Part shown: in pieces, positions 9,488 through 17,068 of the stretch
Layout: the number at the start of each line of letters is the position of its first letter
How positions within the stretch are numbered: the stretch's first letter is position 1
NCBI RefSeq assembly: GCF_014904815.1
Contig: NZ_JACZFR010000009.1
Location: forward strand, 62,001 to 126,000
Source of the DNA: Microbulbifer taiwanensis
GTDB lineage: Bacteria > Pseudomonadota > Gammaproteobacteria > Pseudomonadales > Cellvibrionaceae
DNA length: 64,000 nt
Direction: 5' to 3'
Program-made: the position numbers and the translations under genes
Notes under the pieces: generated by a model
Told to the model about the DNA's origin: nothing
The model's database searches: none
What the model saw: only the letters and a program-made list of their open reading frames with translations

Positions 9488-10309
9488 ATGACTGAAATGG
9501 CACGCAAAAGGCGCTGGAAGCGCTTCGTAGACCGGGAATCCGGCAAGGCATTGGTTGTACCGCTAGACCACGGTCTCACCATGGGCCCCATTCCCGGTAT
9601 CGGCCGACCGCAGGACATATTGCGCTGGCTCAGTGCCGAGGTGGCCACCGGCGTGGTGTTGCACAAGGGCTTCGCTGAGCGCCTCGGCGGCGCCCCCGGC
9701 TGCGGCCTGATGATCCACCTGAACGGCTCGCTCACTGTCGACGCGCAGCCGGACCTGAAACAGCTGGTGACCTCAGTGGAAGCCGCGGTGCGCCTCGGCG
9801 CCGACGCCGTGTCGATTCAGACCAATTTTTCCGCCGTGACCGCGTCCCACAACCTGCGCCTGATCGGGCGGGTCGTGGACGAAGCCCACGCCTGGGGGCT
9901 GCCGGTGCTGACCATGGTGTACGACAAGTCCCGCGACGTCGAGCGCGGGCTGGAGCGCATGCGTCACTTTATGCGCGCCGCCGTCGAGCTGGGCGTGGAC
10001 ACCCTCAAGGTGGCGGCGCCGGCACAGCTGGAGCGGATGCCGGAACTGCTCGACGGTGTCCAGGAGCACACCCCGGTGCTGCTGGCCGGCGGCGCCCTGG
10101 CCGACGAGAGAGACCTGCTCGAGCTGGCGGCGGCCGTCGTGCGCCACGGCGCCGGCGGTATCTGCGTGGGCCGCAATGTGTTCCAGCGCGCCGCGCCGGC
10201 AGTGACCCTGAAGCGCCTGCTGCAGGTCTTCCGCAGCGGTGCCAGTGCCGAACTCAACTTTGCCCGCCCGCTCGCGCAGCCAGAGCGGGAAGCCGAGATG
10301 GCGGTGTGA
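9488..10309 (+). CDS. DhnA-type class I aldolase (ADH synthase/LsrF-like)
   Basis: ATG 9488 lies behind AAAGGAGAAA. The 273-residue TIM barrel has the Schiff-base lysine in DTLKVAAP (K174), an aspartate in VPLDHG (D27) and a tyrosine in LTMVYDKSRD (Y145). From memory, archaeal 2-amino-3,7-dideoxyheptulosonate synthase MJ0400 uses D33, Y153 and K184, with almost the same spacing. Relatives include GriI, which condenses aspartate semialdehyde with dihydroxyacetone phosphate, and LsrF, a thiolase. No GriH-like partner is in the window. It likely makes or breaks a carbon-carbon bond for a polar building block of the cluster product. The precise substrates are unknown. Confidence 0.85.
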   Translation: MTEMARKRRWKRFVDRESGKALVVPLDHGLTMGPIPGIGRPQDILRWLSAEVATGVVLHKGFAERLGGAPGCGLMIHLNGSLTVDAQPDLKQLVTSVEAAVRLGADAVSIQTNFSAVTASHNLRLIGRVVDEAHAWGLPVLTMVYDKSRDVERGLERMRHFMRAAVELGVDTLKVAAPAQLERMPELLDGVQEHTPVLLAGGALADERDLLELAAAVVRHGAGGICVGRNVFQRAAPAVTLKRLLQVFRSGASAELNFARPLAQPEREAEMAV

Positions 10310-10353
10310 ATTCCGCAACCTCAAGCCATGCAGTCAAACAGGGAGAGACAACC

Positions 10354-11982
10354 GTGATACCTATCGATTCCAGTCCAGGATGCGTCGACCTTTTGATCGA
10401 CCGCCATGTCCGCGCCGGCCGCGGCGACCACACTGCGCTGCTGGAGAGTGGCACCGGCGACCGCCGCAGTCTCAGTTATCGCGAACTGCAGCAGCGCACC
10501 CTGGCCGTTGCACAGGAACTGAATGTGCGCCTGGCCGGCAGCCGCAGCCAGCAGCGCATCGCCCTGGTCGGCTCGGCGACCCTGGAAAATATCGTCTACT
10601 GGCTGGGCGCCATGCGCGCCGGCCATCTGCCGTTTACCGTGCACCCGGGCCTGCCCCTGGATCACTACGAGGGCCTCTGGGAGGATTTTGACCCGGCACT
10701 GGTGCTGGCGGACAGGACCGCCGCGCCGGTCGATGCGGCCGAGGACATGACTACCGTGGAAGCGCTGGCGGCGGCCGCGGCGAAGGGACCACTGGCGGAA
10801 GTCAGCGATCTGGCCGCCGACCTGGACCGGCGCCCCGCGCTGGTACTGGCCACCTCCGGCTCCACCGGGCGGCCGAAGCTGTGCGTGCACAGCCACCGCG
10901 CCTTCTGGGCTTTCGAGCGCAATGTCAGTCGCGCGTCATGGGACATCCGCCCGGGCGACCGGGTACTGGCCAGCACCGGACCCTTCTTTTCCTTTGGCCT
11001 GCAGGGACTGCATGTGCCACTGAGCCGCGGCGCCACCGCGGTGACGCTACCGGAATGGCAGCAGCACACGGACTTCCTGGACGTGATCGAGGCCGAATCG
11101 GTCAGTGTCTTCCTGGCCGTACCCACCCTCTACCACCTGTTGATGTCGCGCGCCGCCCGCCCCTACCGGCTGGAGGCACTGCGCCTGTCCCTGTCCGCCG
11201 GCGAGCGACTGCCACCGGTCATCCGCGAACGCTGGCAGGCCTGGAGCGGCTCGCAGATGCTGGATTCCGTCGGCACCACCGAGACCTTTGCACCCTATTT
11301 ATCGGAGGTGGTGGCCGCAGGCGCTTTATCCGAAGTGGCCGCAGGCGCTCTATCCGAAGTGCCCGCGGACGCTTTGTCCGCGACGGCCGCTGGCGCCGCG
11401 CCCGAAGTCACTGTGACACCGGCGCTGCAGCGCGTGGGCGGCTTCCACTATACGGAAACGCCCCACGGCGGCGGCGGTGCCTTCTCCCTGTCGATATCGG
11501 GCGGCTGCCTGATGCTCGGCTACCTGGCGCCGGCCAGCGGCGGCCTGTTACAGGAGGCGGTCACGCCCTTCGATACCCGCGACCTGTTCAACCGCGACGA
11601 GGCCGGCCTGCATTTTGTCTCCCGCGACAGCGAGCGCATCAAGGTGGCCGGGCACTGGGTCAGCCCCCAGGAGCTGGAGGAATTCCTGCTTGCAGACCGG
11701 CGGGTGATCAAGGCGGCGGCGCTGCCGCTGGAAACCGCCGAGGGGCTGACGCGACTGCGCGCCTATGTGGTGGCGGACACCCGCGGCTACTCGTCCGCGG
11801 CACTGGTGAACGACCTGATGAAGCGTATCCGCGAACAGCTGCACCCGCGCGCGCTGCGCCCGGACCGCATCGAGCTGGTCGAGGATATCGCCACCACCCC
11901 CAGCGGCAAGATACGCCGGCAGGAACTGCGCGCCCTGGTGGGGCAGCCGGTGGCCAGGGCCGGTGCGGTGCTGGCCCGCTAG
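10354..11982 (+). CDS. AMP-dependent ligase, benzoate-CoA-ligase-like, with 24-bp repeat insert
   Basis: GTG 10354 is preferred because GGGAGA lies at 10341-10346; an in-frame start at 10306 overlaps the aldolase gene. The 542-residue ANL enzyme carries LATSGSTGRPKLCVHSH (P-loop), SVGTTETF (A5), a TRDLF hinge, RIKVAGHWVSP and the A10 lysine in TPSGKIRRQE. The order resembles benzoate- or aryl-CoA ligases more than long-chain acyl ligases. Directly after the A5 motif there is an Ala-rich insert built of four 8-residue units (VAAGALSE and variants), encoded by 24-bp tandem repeats at 11311-11406. It is the second ligase of the cluster, so two different acids are probably activated. Confidence 0.85.
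   Translation: MIPIDSSPGCVDLLIDRHVRAGRGDHTALLESGTGDRRSLSYRELQQRTLAVAQELNVRLAGSRSQQRIALVGSATLENIVYWLGAMRAGHLPFTVHPGLPLDHYEGLWEDFDPALVLADRTAAPVDAAEDMTTVEALAAAAAKGPLAEVSDLAADLDRRPALVLATSGSTGRPKLCVHSHRAFWAFERNVSRASWDIRPGDRVLASTGPFFSFGLQGLHVPLSRGATAVTLPEWQQHTDFLDVIEAESVSVFLAVPTLYHLLMSRAARPYRLEALRLSLSAGERLPPVIRERWQAWSGSQMLDSVGTTETFAPYLSEVVAAGALSEVAAGALSEVPADALSATAAGAAPEVTVTPALQRVGGFHYTETPHGGGGAFSLSISGGCLMLGYLAPASGGLLQEAVTPFDTRDLFNRDEAGLHFVSRDSERIKVAGHWVSPQELEEFLLADRRVIKAAALPLETAEGLTRLRAYVVADTRGYSSAALVNDLMKRIREQLHPRALRPDRIELVEDIATTPSGKIRRQELRALVGQPVARAGAVLAR
11311..11406 (+). repeat. Four tandem 24-bp units inside AMP ligase gene
   Basis: Units at 11311-11334 and 11335-11358 differ at a single base. 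The unit at 11359-11382 is more diverged and contains a small hairpin (CGCGGAC with GTCCGCG). The unit at 11383-11406 is the most degenerate. Each encodes eight residues, so frame is kept. The grading of identity looks like a slipped-strand expansion. The insert lies in a surface position after the A5 motif, so it may be tolerated rather than functional. Confidence 0.85.
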
Positions 11983-11989
11983 TGGTTCA

Positions 11990-12133
11990 TGCGGTTAATT
12001 CGGTAACTAAAGCTCACAGCCACAGGTTCCAGGGCAAGGCGAAAAAGCGCAGGACTAGCAGGGCTAATTCAAGCTTTTTCAACGCAGTACCGGGGCCTGT
12101 GGCGAAGAGATCGGTTACTGAATTGGCCGCGTG
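11990..12133. repeat. Long imperfect inverted repeat between convergent genes
   Basis: Outer arms GCGGTTAATTCGGTAACT (about 11990-12007) and the matching CGGTTACTGAATTGGCCGC (12113-12131) are near-complementary. Inner segments CCACAGGTTCC and GGGCCTGTGG also pair. The whole stretch fills the gap between the ligase stop and the convergent luxR stop. It contains no ORF. It could serve as a two-way terminator or be a small non-autonomous repeat element. Confidence 0.55.
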
Positions 12134-12138
12134 GACCG

Positions 12139-12855
12139 CTAGGGCCGGATCAGCCCGATGGACAGGGCGCGGGCCACGGCCTGGCGCCGGTTGGAGACTC
12201 CCAGCTTATGAATGATGTTGCGGAAATGGAAATTCACCGTCGCCTCGGAGCAACTGAGGATGCGCGAGATCTCCCAGGAGGTCTTGCCCACCGCCGCCCA
12301 GTGCAGGCACTCGCCTTCGCGCGGTGTCAGGCCGATATCCGCCGCCGCGTCGACCTCCTCGATGCGGGCGATCGCCTCATAGGCGTAGGAGGCCAGCAGC
12401 TGGATGGTGGGCATTGTCTCGGTCAGCCAGGACTCCAGGCGCGTATTGAACGAGGCGCCGTTGGCCACCGAGATCATCATCGCCCGGTTGTGGCGGGCAC
12501 CGCGCAGGGCCGTGGCCACACCGGTGGCGATACCGTGGGCGGCGGACTCCTCGTACAGCTCACAGGCCTCGCCGGGAAAGTGCGCCCGGTGCCAGATCAT
12601 CGGTACCGGAGACTGCCGGCAGTGGCGCACCACCGGGTCGCGACCAACCCACTGCAGGCGGCTGTAGCGTTCCACGCAGTCGCGCGGGTAATTGGTCTGT
12701 ACACAGTGGCGGGCGCCCTCGGGGGCGACGGGGTTTTCGAGGCCGATCAGGTAATAGTCGAATCCTATGGCACTGACGGATCGCTGGATGCCGTCCTTCA
12801 CCTGGTCAATGGTCTGCGCGGACAACAGGTCAGGCAGGGCCCGAATCACTTCCAT
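12139..12855 (-). CDS. LuxR-family quorum-sensing-type regulator, solo
   Basis: I placed the start at ATG 12855 (MEVIRALPD). Upstream in-frame sequence is Cys/Ser-rich and unlike the family. The resulting 238 residues is the usual LuxR length. The N-terminal autoinducer-binding domain aligns by eye to LasR (NYP...Y...RDPVV...MIW...G), and the C-terminal GerE-type helix-turn-helix (LTPREGECLHWAAVGKTSWEI) is intact. Of the six classical ligand-pocket residues W57-Y61-D70-P71-W85-G113 (TraR numbering), the first is Cys here and the rest are kept. No luxI gene is in the window. It faces the biosynthetic operon and is divergent from the diiron enzyme gene, so it probably controls the cluster. Confidence 0.9.
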   Translation of the reverse strand: MEVIRALPDLLSAQTIDQVKDGIQRSVSAIGFDYYLIGLENPVAPEGARHCVQTNYPRDCVERYSRLQWVGRDPVVRHCRQSPVPMIWHRAHFPGEACELYEESAAHGIATGVATALRGARHNRAMMISVANGASFNTRLESWLTETMPTIQLLASYAYEAIARIEEVDAAADIGLTPREGECLHWAAVGKTSWEISRILSCSEATVNFHFRNIIHKLGVSNRRQAVARALSIGLIRP

Positions 12856-12907
12856 TCGCGGGCACAAGGCTGCTTCTCCCAATAAGTAGAGAAAAATTGA
12901 AACTTTA

Positions 12908-12926
12908 TTCTGCTTTTCCTGCAGAA
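12908..12926. promoter_or_regulatory. lux-box-like dyad in divergent intergenic region
   Basis: TTCTGC and GCAGAA form a perfect 6-bp dyad with a 7-base spacer in the 232-base AT-richer gap between the luxR start (12855) and the diiron gene start (13088). Size and CTG/CAG ends recall LuxR-type operators, but the match is short and could be chance. Confidence 0.3.
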
Positions 12927-13087
12927 ACAGTTCGATGTTAGCGCATCCACATGACAAACAGGAGAACGGAATTGCCGTTTCGTGACGCAATACTTTCCCG
13001 GGGCCAGCGTCCCCGTCGGAAATACCAGACACAAGGCCGCACCGCGGCAACACACACCAACCGCTAGTGACAAGGAGAAAACTGTCG

Positions 13088-13813
13088 ATGGAAATGCAAC
13101 TTGAACTGCTCGAAGCCAGCAAGAGCGCGCTGATTGAGCGCCTGCGCTCACACCCCTTCCTGCGCCGCTGTCGCGAGGGTGCGGTTGAGCTGGATGAACT
13201 GAAAGTGTTCCTGGCCCAGCAGGGACTCTACAGCACCTACTTCACCCGCTACCTGTGCGCGATGATGGCCAACCTGCCCGGCAACGATGAGGTGATGGCG
13301 CTGGCGGAAAATCTGTTTGAAGAGCTGGGCCTGGAGCCGGACAGCCCCCAGCCCCACCACCTGGTCTACCGCTATATGCTGCAAAGCTTCGGGGTGCGCC
13401 TCGAGGACGCCCGCCCCCTGGCCGGCACCAGCCAGCTGATCGACAGCATGTTCCGGCACTGCCGCGACAGCAGGCCCAGCGCCGGCCTGGGCGCCCTCTG
13501 CCTCGGCGCCGAGGCACTGGTACCGGCGCTCTACACCGACATAGTGGCCGGCTTCCGCGCCTGTGGTGTCGCCGACAAGGAAATTGAGTTTTTCCTCATG
13601 CATATCGAGTGCGACGATGGCCACGCAGAAACCATCCGCGACATCATGGTGGATATCGCCACCCTGGACCCAGGGCAGATCGACATCATGCTCGGGACTG
13701 GCAGTGAGCTGGTGGATGCGCGCATGCGTTTCTTCGACTCCATCGAAGAGGCCTACCGCGAGACGCTGCACCAGCCGGTGACTGCCGCCGAGCCCGAAGC
13801 CATTCCCGCCTGA
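13088..13813 (+). CDS. Heme-oxygenase-like diiron enzyme (HDO superfamily)
   Basis: ATG 13088 has AAGGAG at 13072-13077; a GTG at 13067 would place that site inside the gene. The 241-residue all-helical protein carries a full set of candidate metal ligands: E83 (or E79), H90, E142, H172, D176 and H179. The last three keep the H-x3-D-x2-H spacing known from CADD and SznF. HDO enzymes activate O2 for N-oxygenation, C-C cleavage or desaturation (SznF, BesC, UndA). Lysine 152, which CADD needs for self-sacrificing aminobenzoate formation, is not seen at the matching place. It opens a co-directional trio with the class II aldolase and cytochrome b-like gene, divergent from luxR. Confidence 0.85.
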   Translation: MEMQLELLEASKSALIERLRSHPFLRRCREGAVELDELKVFLAQQGLYSTYFTRYLCAMMANLPGNDEVMALAENLFEELGLEPDSPQPHHLVYRYMLQSFGVRLEDARPLAGTSQLIDSMFRHCRDSRPSAGLGALCLGAEALVPALYTDIVAGFRACGVADKEIEFFLMHIECDDGHAETIRDIMVDIATLDPGQIDIMLGTGSELVDARMRFFDSIEEAYRETLHQPVTAAEPEAIPA

Positions 13814-13832
13814 AGCGCCGGAGGAGAATACA

Positions 13833-14645
13833 TTGACGGAGAAAATGTCCGGGGGTGAAACCCTATCGATGGAAAAGGACGAGCTGGTGCATCGCGCGCA
13901 GGACCAGATGCGCCGGCACCTGGAGGCGCCCGACTGGTCCCTGCGCGAGAAGGTCGCGCTCACCTGCCACATACTCTTCGCGCAGGGACACGACTCGGGT
14001 CTCGCTGGCCAGATCACCGCACGCGCGCCGGCGCCGGGCAACTACTACACCCAGCGCCTGGGGCTCGGCTTCGACGAGATCAGTGCGTCCAACCTGCTCA
14101 CTGTCAACGAGGACTTGGAAGTGCTGTCCGGCGACGGCATGGCCAACCCGGCCAACCGTTTCCACTCGTGGATCTACCGCGCGCGACCGGACGTGCGCTG
14201 CATAGTGCATACGCACCCGCTGCACATCTCGGCGCTGTCGATGCTGGGGCGGCCGCTCAAGGTTTCGCACATGGACACCTGTCCATTACACGGGGAGGTC
14301 GCCTTCCTGGAGGAGTGGCCCGGGGTGCCGGTGGGCAATGGTGAGGGGGAGATTATCGCCGCCACACTGGGGGACAAACGCGCGGCATTGCTCGCCCACC
14401 ACGGCCTGGTAATTGCCTGCCGCTCCGTGGAGGAAGCCTGCGTGCTGGCGATTCAGTGCGAGCGCGCCGCGCGCCTGCAACTGCTGGCCGAGTCGGCAGG
14501 CCAGGTGCGCGATATCGATCCGCAGCTGGCCCGCGAGGCCCACGACTGGGTGCTGCAGGAAAAGCGCACCCAGGCCACTTTCGCCTACTTTGCCCGCCGA
14601 GCACTGCGGGCCCTGCCGGCGGGGGGCGTGGACCCGCTGGGCTGA
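13833..14645 (+). CDS. Class II aldolase/adducin-family protein
   Basis: TTG 13833 is the likely start because GGAGGAG lies at 13820-13826; ATG 13845 or 13869 are alternatives. The protein of about 270 residues has the FucA/AraD/MtnB-type fold. The zinc-binding HTHP is in CIVHTHPLHIS, a later His pair is in LLAHHGLVIA, and the N-terminal Gly-rich phosphate loop is changed (GHDSGLAGQITAR). Members are metal-dependent aldolases, epimerases or dehydratases of small sugar phosphates or hydroxy acids. It lies 19 bases after the diiron enzyme gene. A second aldolase in one cluster supports a carbohydrate-like or polyol building block. Confidence 0.85.
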   Translation: MTEKMSGGETLSMEKDELVHRAQDQMRRHLEAPDWSLREKVALTCHILFAQGHDSGLAGQITARAPAPGNYYTQRLGLGFDEISASNLLTVNEDLEVLSGDGMANPANRFHSWIYRARPDVRCIVHTHPLHISALSMLGRPLKVSHMDTCPLHGEVAFLEEWPGVPVGNGEGEIIAATLGDKRAALLAHHGLVIACRSVEEACVLAIQCERAARLQLLAESAGQVRDIDPQLAREAHDWVLQEKRTQATFAYFARRALRALPAGGVDPLG

Positions 14646-14725
14646 TTGCGGGAAATCCCGGCGGGGTCGGGCCGGCCACACACGGCGGCTCGACCCACAG
14701 ATGGCCAGATGTAGAGGTAATTTCT

Positions 14726-15358
14726 ATGTTGCACCGGTTGCACCGGCTATCAGCGCTGCTGATCAGCCTGTATATCGTCTTCCACCTCGCCAATCACCTC
14801 GCGGCGCTGGGCGGGGTCGAGGCGCATATCCGCTTTATGGACGGCTACCGCAACGTCTATCGCAACTGGCTGGTGGAGCCGCTGCTGCTGACCTGTGTGC
14901 TCTTTCAGGTAGCCTCGGGTATTACCTTTATCATCCGCCGCCGCGGCCGGCGGCACGGTTTCTTCGACCGCGCCCAGGCTGCCTCCGGCGCCTACCTGGC
15001 CTTCTTCCTGCTTTTCCACCTGGGCGCGGTGCTCTACGGCCGCCATTTTCAGGGCCTGGATACCAACTTCTATTTCGCCGCCGCGGGCCTGCAAGTGGGC
15101 GCCTACCCGGCCTTTTTCATGCCCTACTACGCCCTCGCGGTGCTGGCCTATTTCACCCACCTGGCCTGTGGCCTGCGCTGGCTGCTGCGCCGGCGCCTGC
15201 CGCCGCAGGCACTGGACCGCGCCGCCACCGGCACCATGGCACTCGGCCTGCTGCTGGCAGTCACCATAGTGGCGACTTTCAGCGGCGCCCTCTACCCGGT
15301 ACATCTTCCGGCGGAATACTGCCTGGGTGACTGCGCTCCCGGCAGCCCGGTTCGTTAA
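14726..15358 (+). CDS. Succinate-dehydrogenase cytochrome b-like membrane protein
   Basis: ATG 14726 has GAGG at 14714-14717. The 210-residue protein shows five hydrophobic helices, with histidines in helix 1 (VFHLANHL), helix 3 (LFHLGAVL) and helix 4 (YFTHLACGL). This is the layout of SdhC/FrdC-type diheme cytochrome b subunits. No flavoprotein or iron-sulfur subunit gene is present, so it is not an ordinary complex II. It may pass electrons from the quinone pool, perhaps to the diiron enzyme two genes upstream. That partnership is a guess from position. Confidence 0.65.
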   Translation: MLHRLHRLSALLISLYIVFHLANHLAALGGVEAHIRFMDGYRNVYRNWLVEPLLLTCVLFQVASGITFIIRRRGRRHGFFDRAQAASGAYLAFFLLFHLGAVLYGRHFQGLDTNFYFAAAGLQVGAYPAFFMPYYALAVLAYFTHLACGLRWLLRRRLPPQALDRAATGTMALGLLLAVTIVATFSGALYPVHLPAEYCLGDCAPGSPVR

Positions 15359-15374
15359 CAGCGCGGCGCTCCTG

Positions 15375-15380
15375 TATAAT
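15375..15380 (+). promoter_or_regulatory. Probable -10 box of efp promoter
   Basis: A perfect TATAAT, preceded directly by TG, lies 41 bases upstream of the efp ATG in the short gap after the cytochrome b-like gene. The -35 region (around 15352) is weak. It marks the break between the accessory cluster and housekeeping genes. Confidence 0.6.
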
Positions 15381-15421
15381 CCGCCGGCATCAACAGACGA
15401 TCACTGGGATTTTCGACATTT

Positions 15422-15994
15422 ATGGCTAGTTACTCCACCAACGAATTCAAGGGCGGCCTCAAGGTCATGCTGGACGGCGACCCCTGCTCCATCGTGGAAA
15501 ACGAATTCGTCAAACCCGGCAAGGGTCAGGCGTTCAACCGCGTCAAGCTGCGCAACCTGAAGACCGGCCGCGTCTGGGAGCGCACCTTCCGGTCCGGCGA
15601 GAGCCTCGAGGCCGCCGACGTGATGGACCGCGAGATGGAGTACCTGTACAACGACGGCGAGTTCTTCCACTTCATGGAGCCGGAGACCTTCGAGCAGCAC
15701 CAGGCCAGTGCCGATGCGGTCGGCGACGCCGCCAAGTGGCTGAAGGAGCAGGATGTCTGCACCGTGACCCTGTACAACGGCGCACCGCTGGCGGTAACCC
15801 CGCCCAACCACGTGATCCTGGAAATCACCGATACGGATCCGGGCCTGCGCGGTGACACCGCCCAGGGCGGCACCAAGCCGGCCACCCTGGTCACCGGTGC
15901 CGTGGTCAAGGTACCGCTGTTCCTGGAGATCGGCGAAACCATCAAGGTGGACACCCGCACCGGTGAATACCTGGGCCGCGCCAAGGAAGACTGA
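15422..15994 (+). CDS. efp: Translation elongation factor P
   Basis: The 190-residue protein is full length with the three-domain EF-P layout. The modification loop KPGKGQAF places lysine at position 34, the residue beta-lysylated by EpmA in gammaproteobacteria. It relieves ribosome stalling at polyproline. The EpmA gene is the next gene, and the -10 box at 15375 fits its promoter. Confidence 0.98.
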   Translation: MASYSTNEFKGGLKVMLDGDPCSIVENEFVKPGKGQAFNRVKLRNLKTGRVWERTFRSGESLEAADVMDREMEYLYNDGEFFHFMEPETFEQHQASADAVGDAAKWLKEQDVCTVTLYNGAPLAVTPPNHVILEITDTDPGLRGDTAQGGTKPATLVTGAVVKVPLFLEIGETIKVDTRTGEYLGRAKED

Positions 15995-16009
15995 TCTCCC
16001 ACACTATCT

Positions 16010-16086
16010 TGTAGGAGCGGCCCATGGCCGCGATCGCTGCCCGGATTAACCGGAAAGTACGATCGCGGCCATGGGCCGCTCCTACA
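16010..16086. repeat. Palindromic REP-like element, copy 1
   Basis: A perfect 27-base inverted repeat has arms at 16010-16036 and 16060-16086 around a 23-base loop. The arm sequence TGTAGGAGCGGCCCATGGCC plus CGCGATCG recurs exactly at 39375-39450. It separates efp from epmA and ends 14 bases before the epmA start, so it may act as an attenuator or mRNA-stability hairpin there. Confidence 0.92.
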
Positions 16087-16100
16087 TGGGCTCATCGGAA

Positions 16101-17054
16101 ATGACTGACTCTCTCTGGCAACCCACCGCCTCCCTCGAGGCCCTGCGCCGCCGCGCCGAGCTGCTGACGGATATCCGCCGCTTCTTTGCCGAGCGCAAGG
16201 TGCTCGAGGTGGAGGTGCCGCTGCTGTCCCGCCGCGCCACCAGCGACCCCCATATCGAATCCATCACCGCACTGTGCAACGGCGATCCCGCCTACCTGGC
16301 CACCAGTCCGGAATTCGGCCTCAAGCGACTGCTGGCCGCCGGCCTTGGTGACTGCTACAGCCTCGGCAAGGCATTCCGCGAGGGCGAGGCCGGCGGCCGC
16401 CACAACCCGGAGTTCACCATGCTGGAGTGGTATCGCCGGGGCTGGGACGATCGCCGCCTGATGGTGGAGGTGGGCGAATTGTTAAGCCGGGTACTGGGTA
16501 TCGGGCAGGTCCAGTCAATGAGTTATCGCGAACTGTTCCTGCGCGAACTGCAGCTCGACCCGCACTCGGCCCCCGAGGAGGCGCTGCGTCACTGCACAGC
16601 GCGCGAGGTGGAGCTGTCTTTTGCGCCACAGAGCCGCGACGAATGCCTGGACCTGCTGATGAGTCACCGCCTGGAAGCGGCAATGGGCGATGGCATCACC
16701 CTGCTGTACGATTTCCCCGCCAGCCAGGCGGCGCTGGCGAAAGTGGTCAAGGACGACAGCGGCACGCCGGTGGCACGCCGTTTCGAGGCCTATGTGGGTG
16801 GAATGGAGCTGGCCAACGGCTACTGGGAACTGACCGATGCCGGGGAACAGCTGCAGCGCTTCGAGACCGACCAGCGCTACCGCGGCATGCACAAGCTGCA
16901 TGTCTACCCATTCGAGGAAAGGCTGGTGGATGCGCTGCGGGTGGGGCTGCCCGAGTGTGCCGGTGTGGCGTTGGGCATTGACCGGCTGCTGATGCTGGCG
17001 GGCGGCTATTCAACCATCGACCAGGTGATCGCCTTCCCGATAGAGCGCGCCTGA
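16101..17054 (+). CDS. epmA: EF-P--(R)-beta-lysine ligase
   Basis: The start at ATG 16101 (MTDSLWQPTAS) aligns with the E. coli N terminus. Longer in-frame starts at 16071 or 16086 read from the palindrome. The 317-residue product is a lysyl-tRNA synthetase catalytic core without the tRNA anticodon domain. It has the motif 2 region FREGEAGGRHNPEFTMLEWYR and a C-terminal GVALGIDRLLML. It attaches (R)-beta-lysine to K34 of EF-P, the neighbouring gene. The mutase EpmB is not in the window. Confidence 0.95.
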   Translation: MTDSLWQPTASLEALRRRAELLTDIRRFFAERKVLEVEVPLLSRRATSDPHIESITALCNGDPAYLATSPEFGLKRLLAAGLGDCYSLGKAFREGEAGGRHNPEFTMLEWYRRGWDDRRLMVEVGELLSRVLGIGQVQSMSYRELFLRELQLDPHSAPEEALRHCTAREVELSFAPQSRDECLDLLMSHRLEAAMGDGITLLYDFPASQAALAKVVKDDSGTPVARRFEAYVGGMELANGYWELTDAGEQLQRFETDQRYRGMHKLHVYPFEERLVDALRVGLPECAGVALGIDRLLMLAGGYSTIDQVIAFPIERA

Positions 17055-17068
17055 TTGTCGAGAGACCG

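Noticed and set aside
16071-16100. Longer N terminus of epmA
   Set aside because: These codons read through the palindromic element and do not match the family; the ATG at 16101 aligns with known EpmA.
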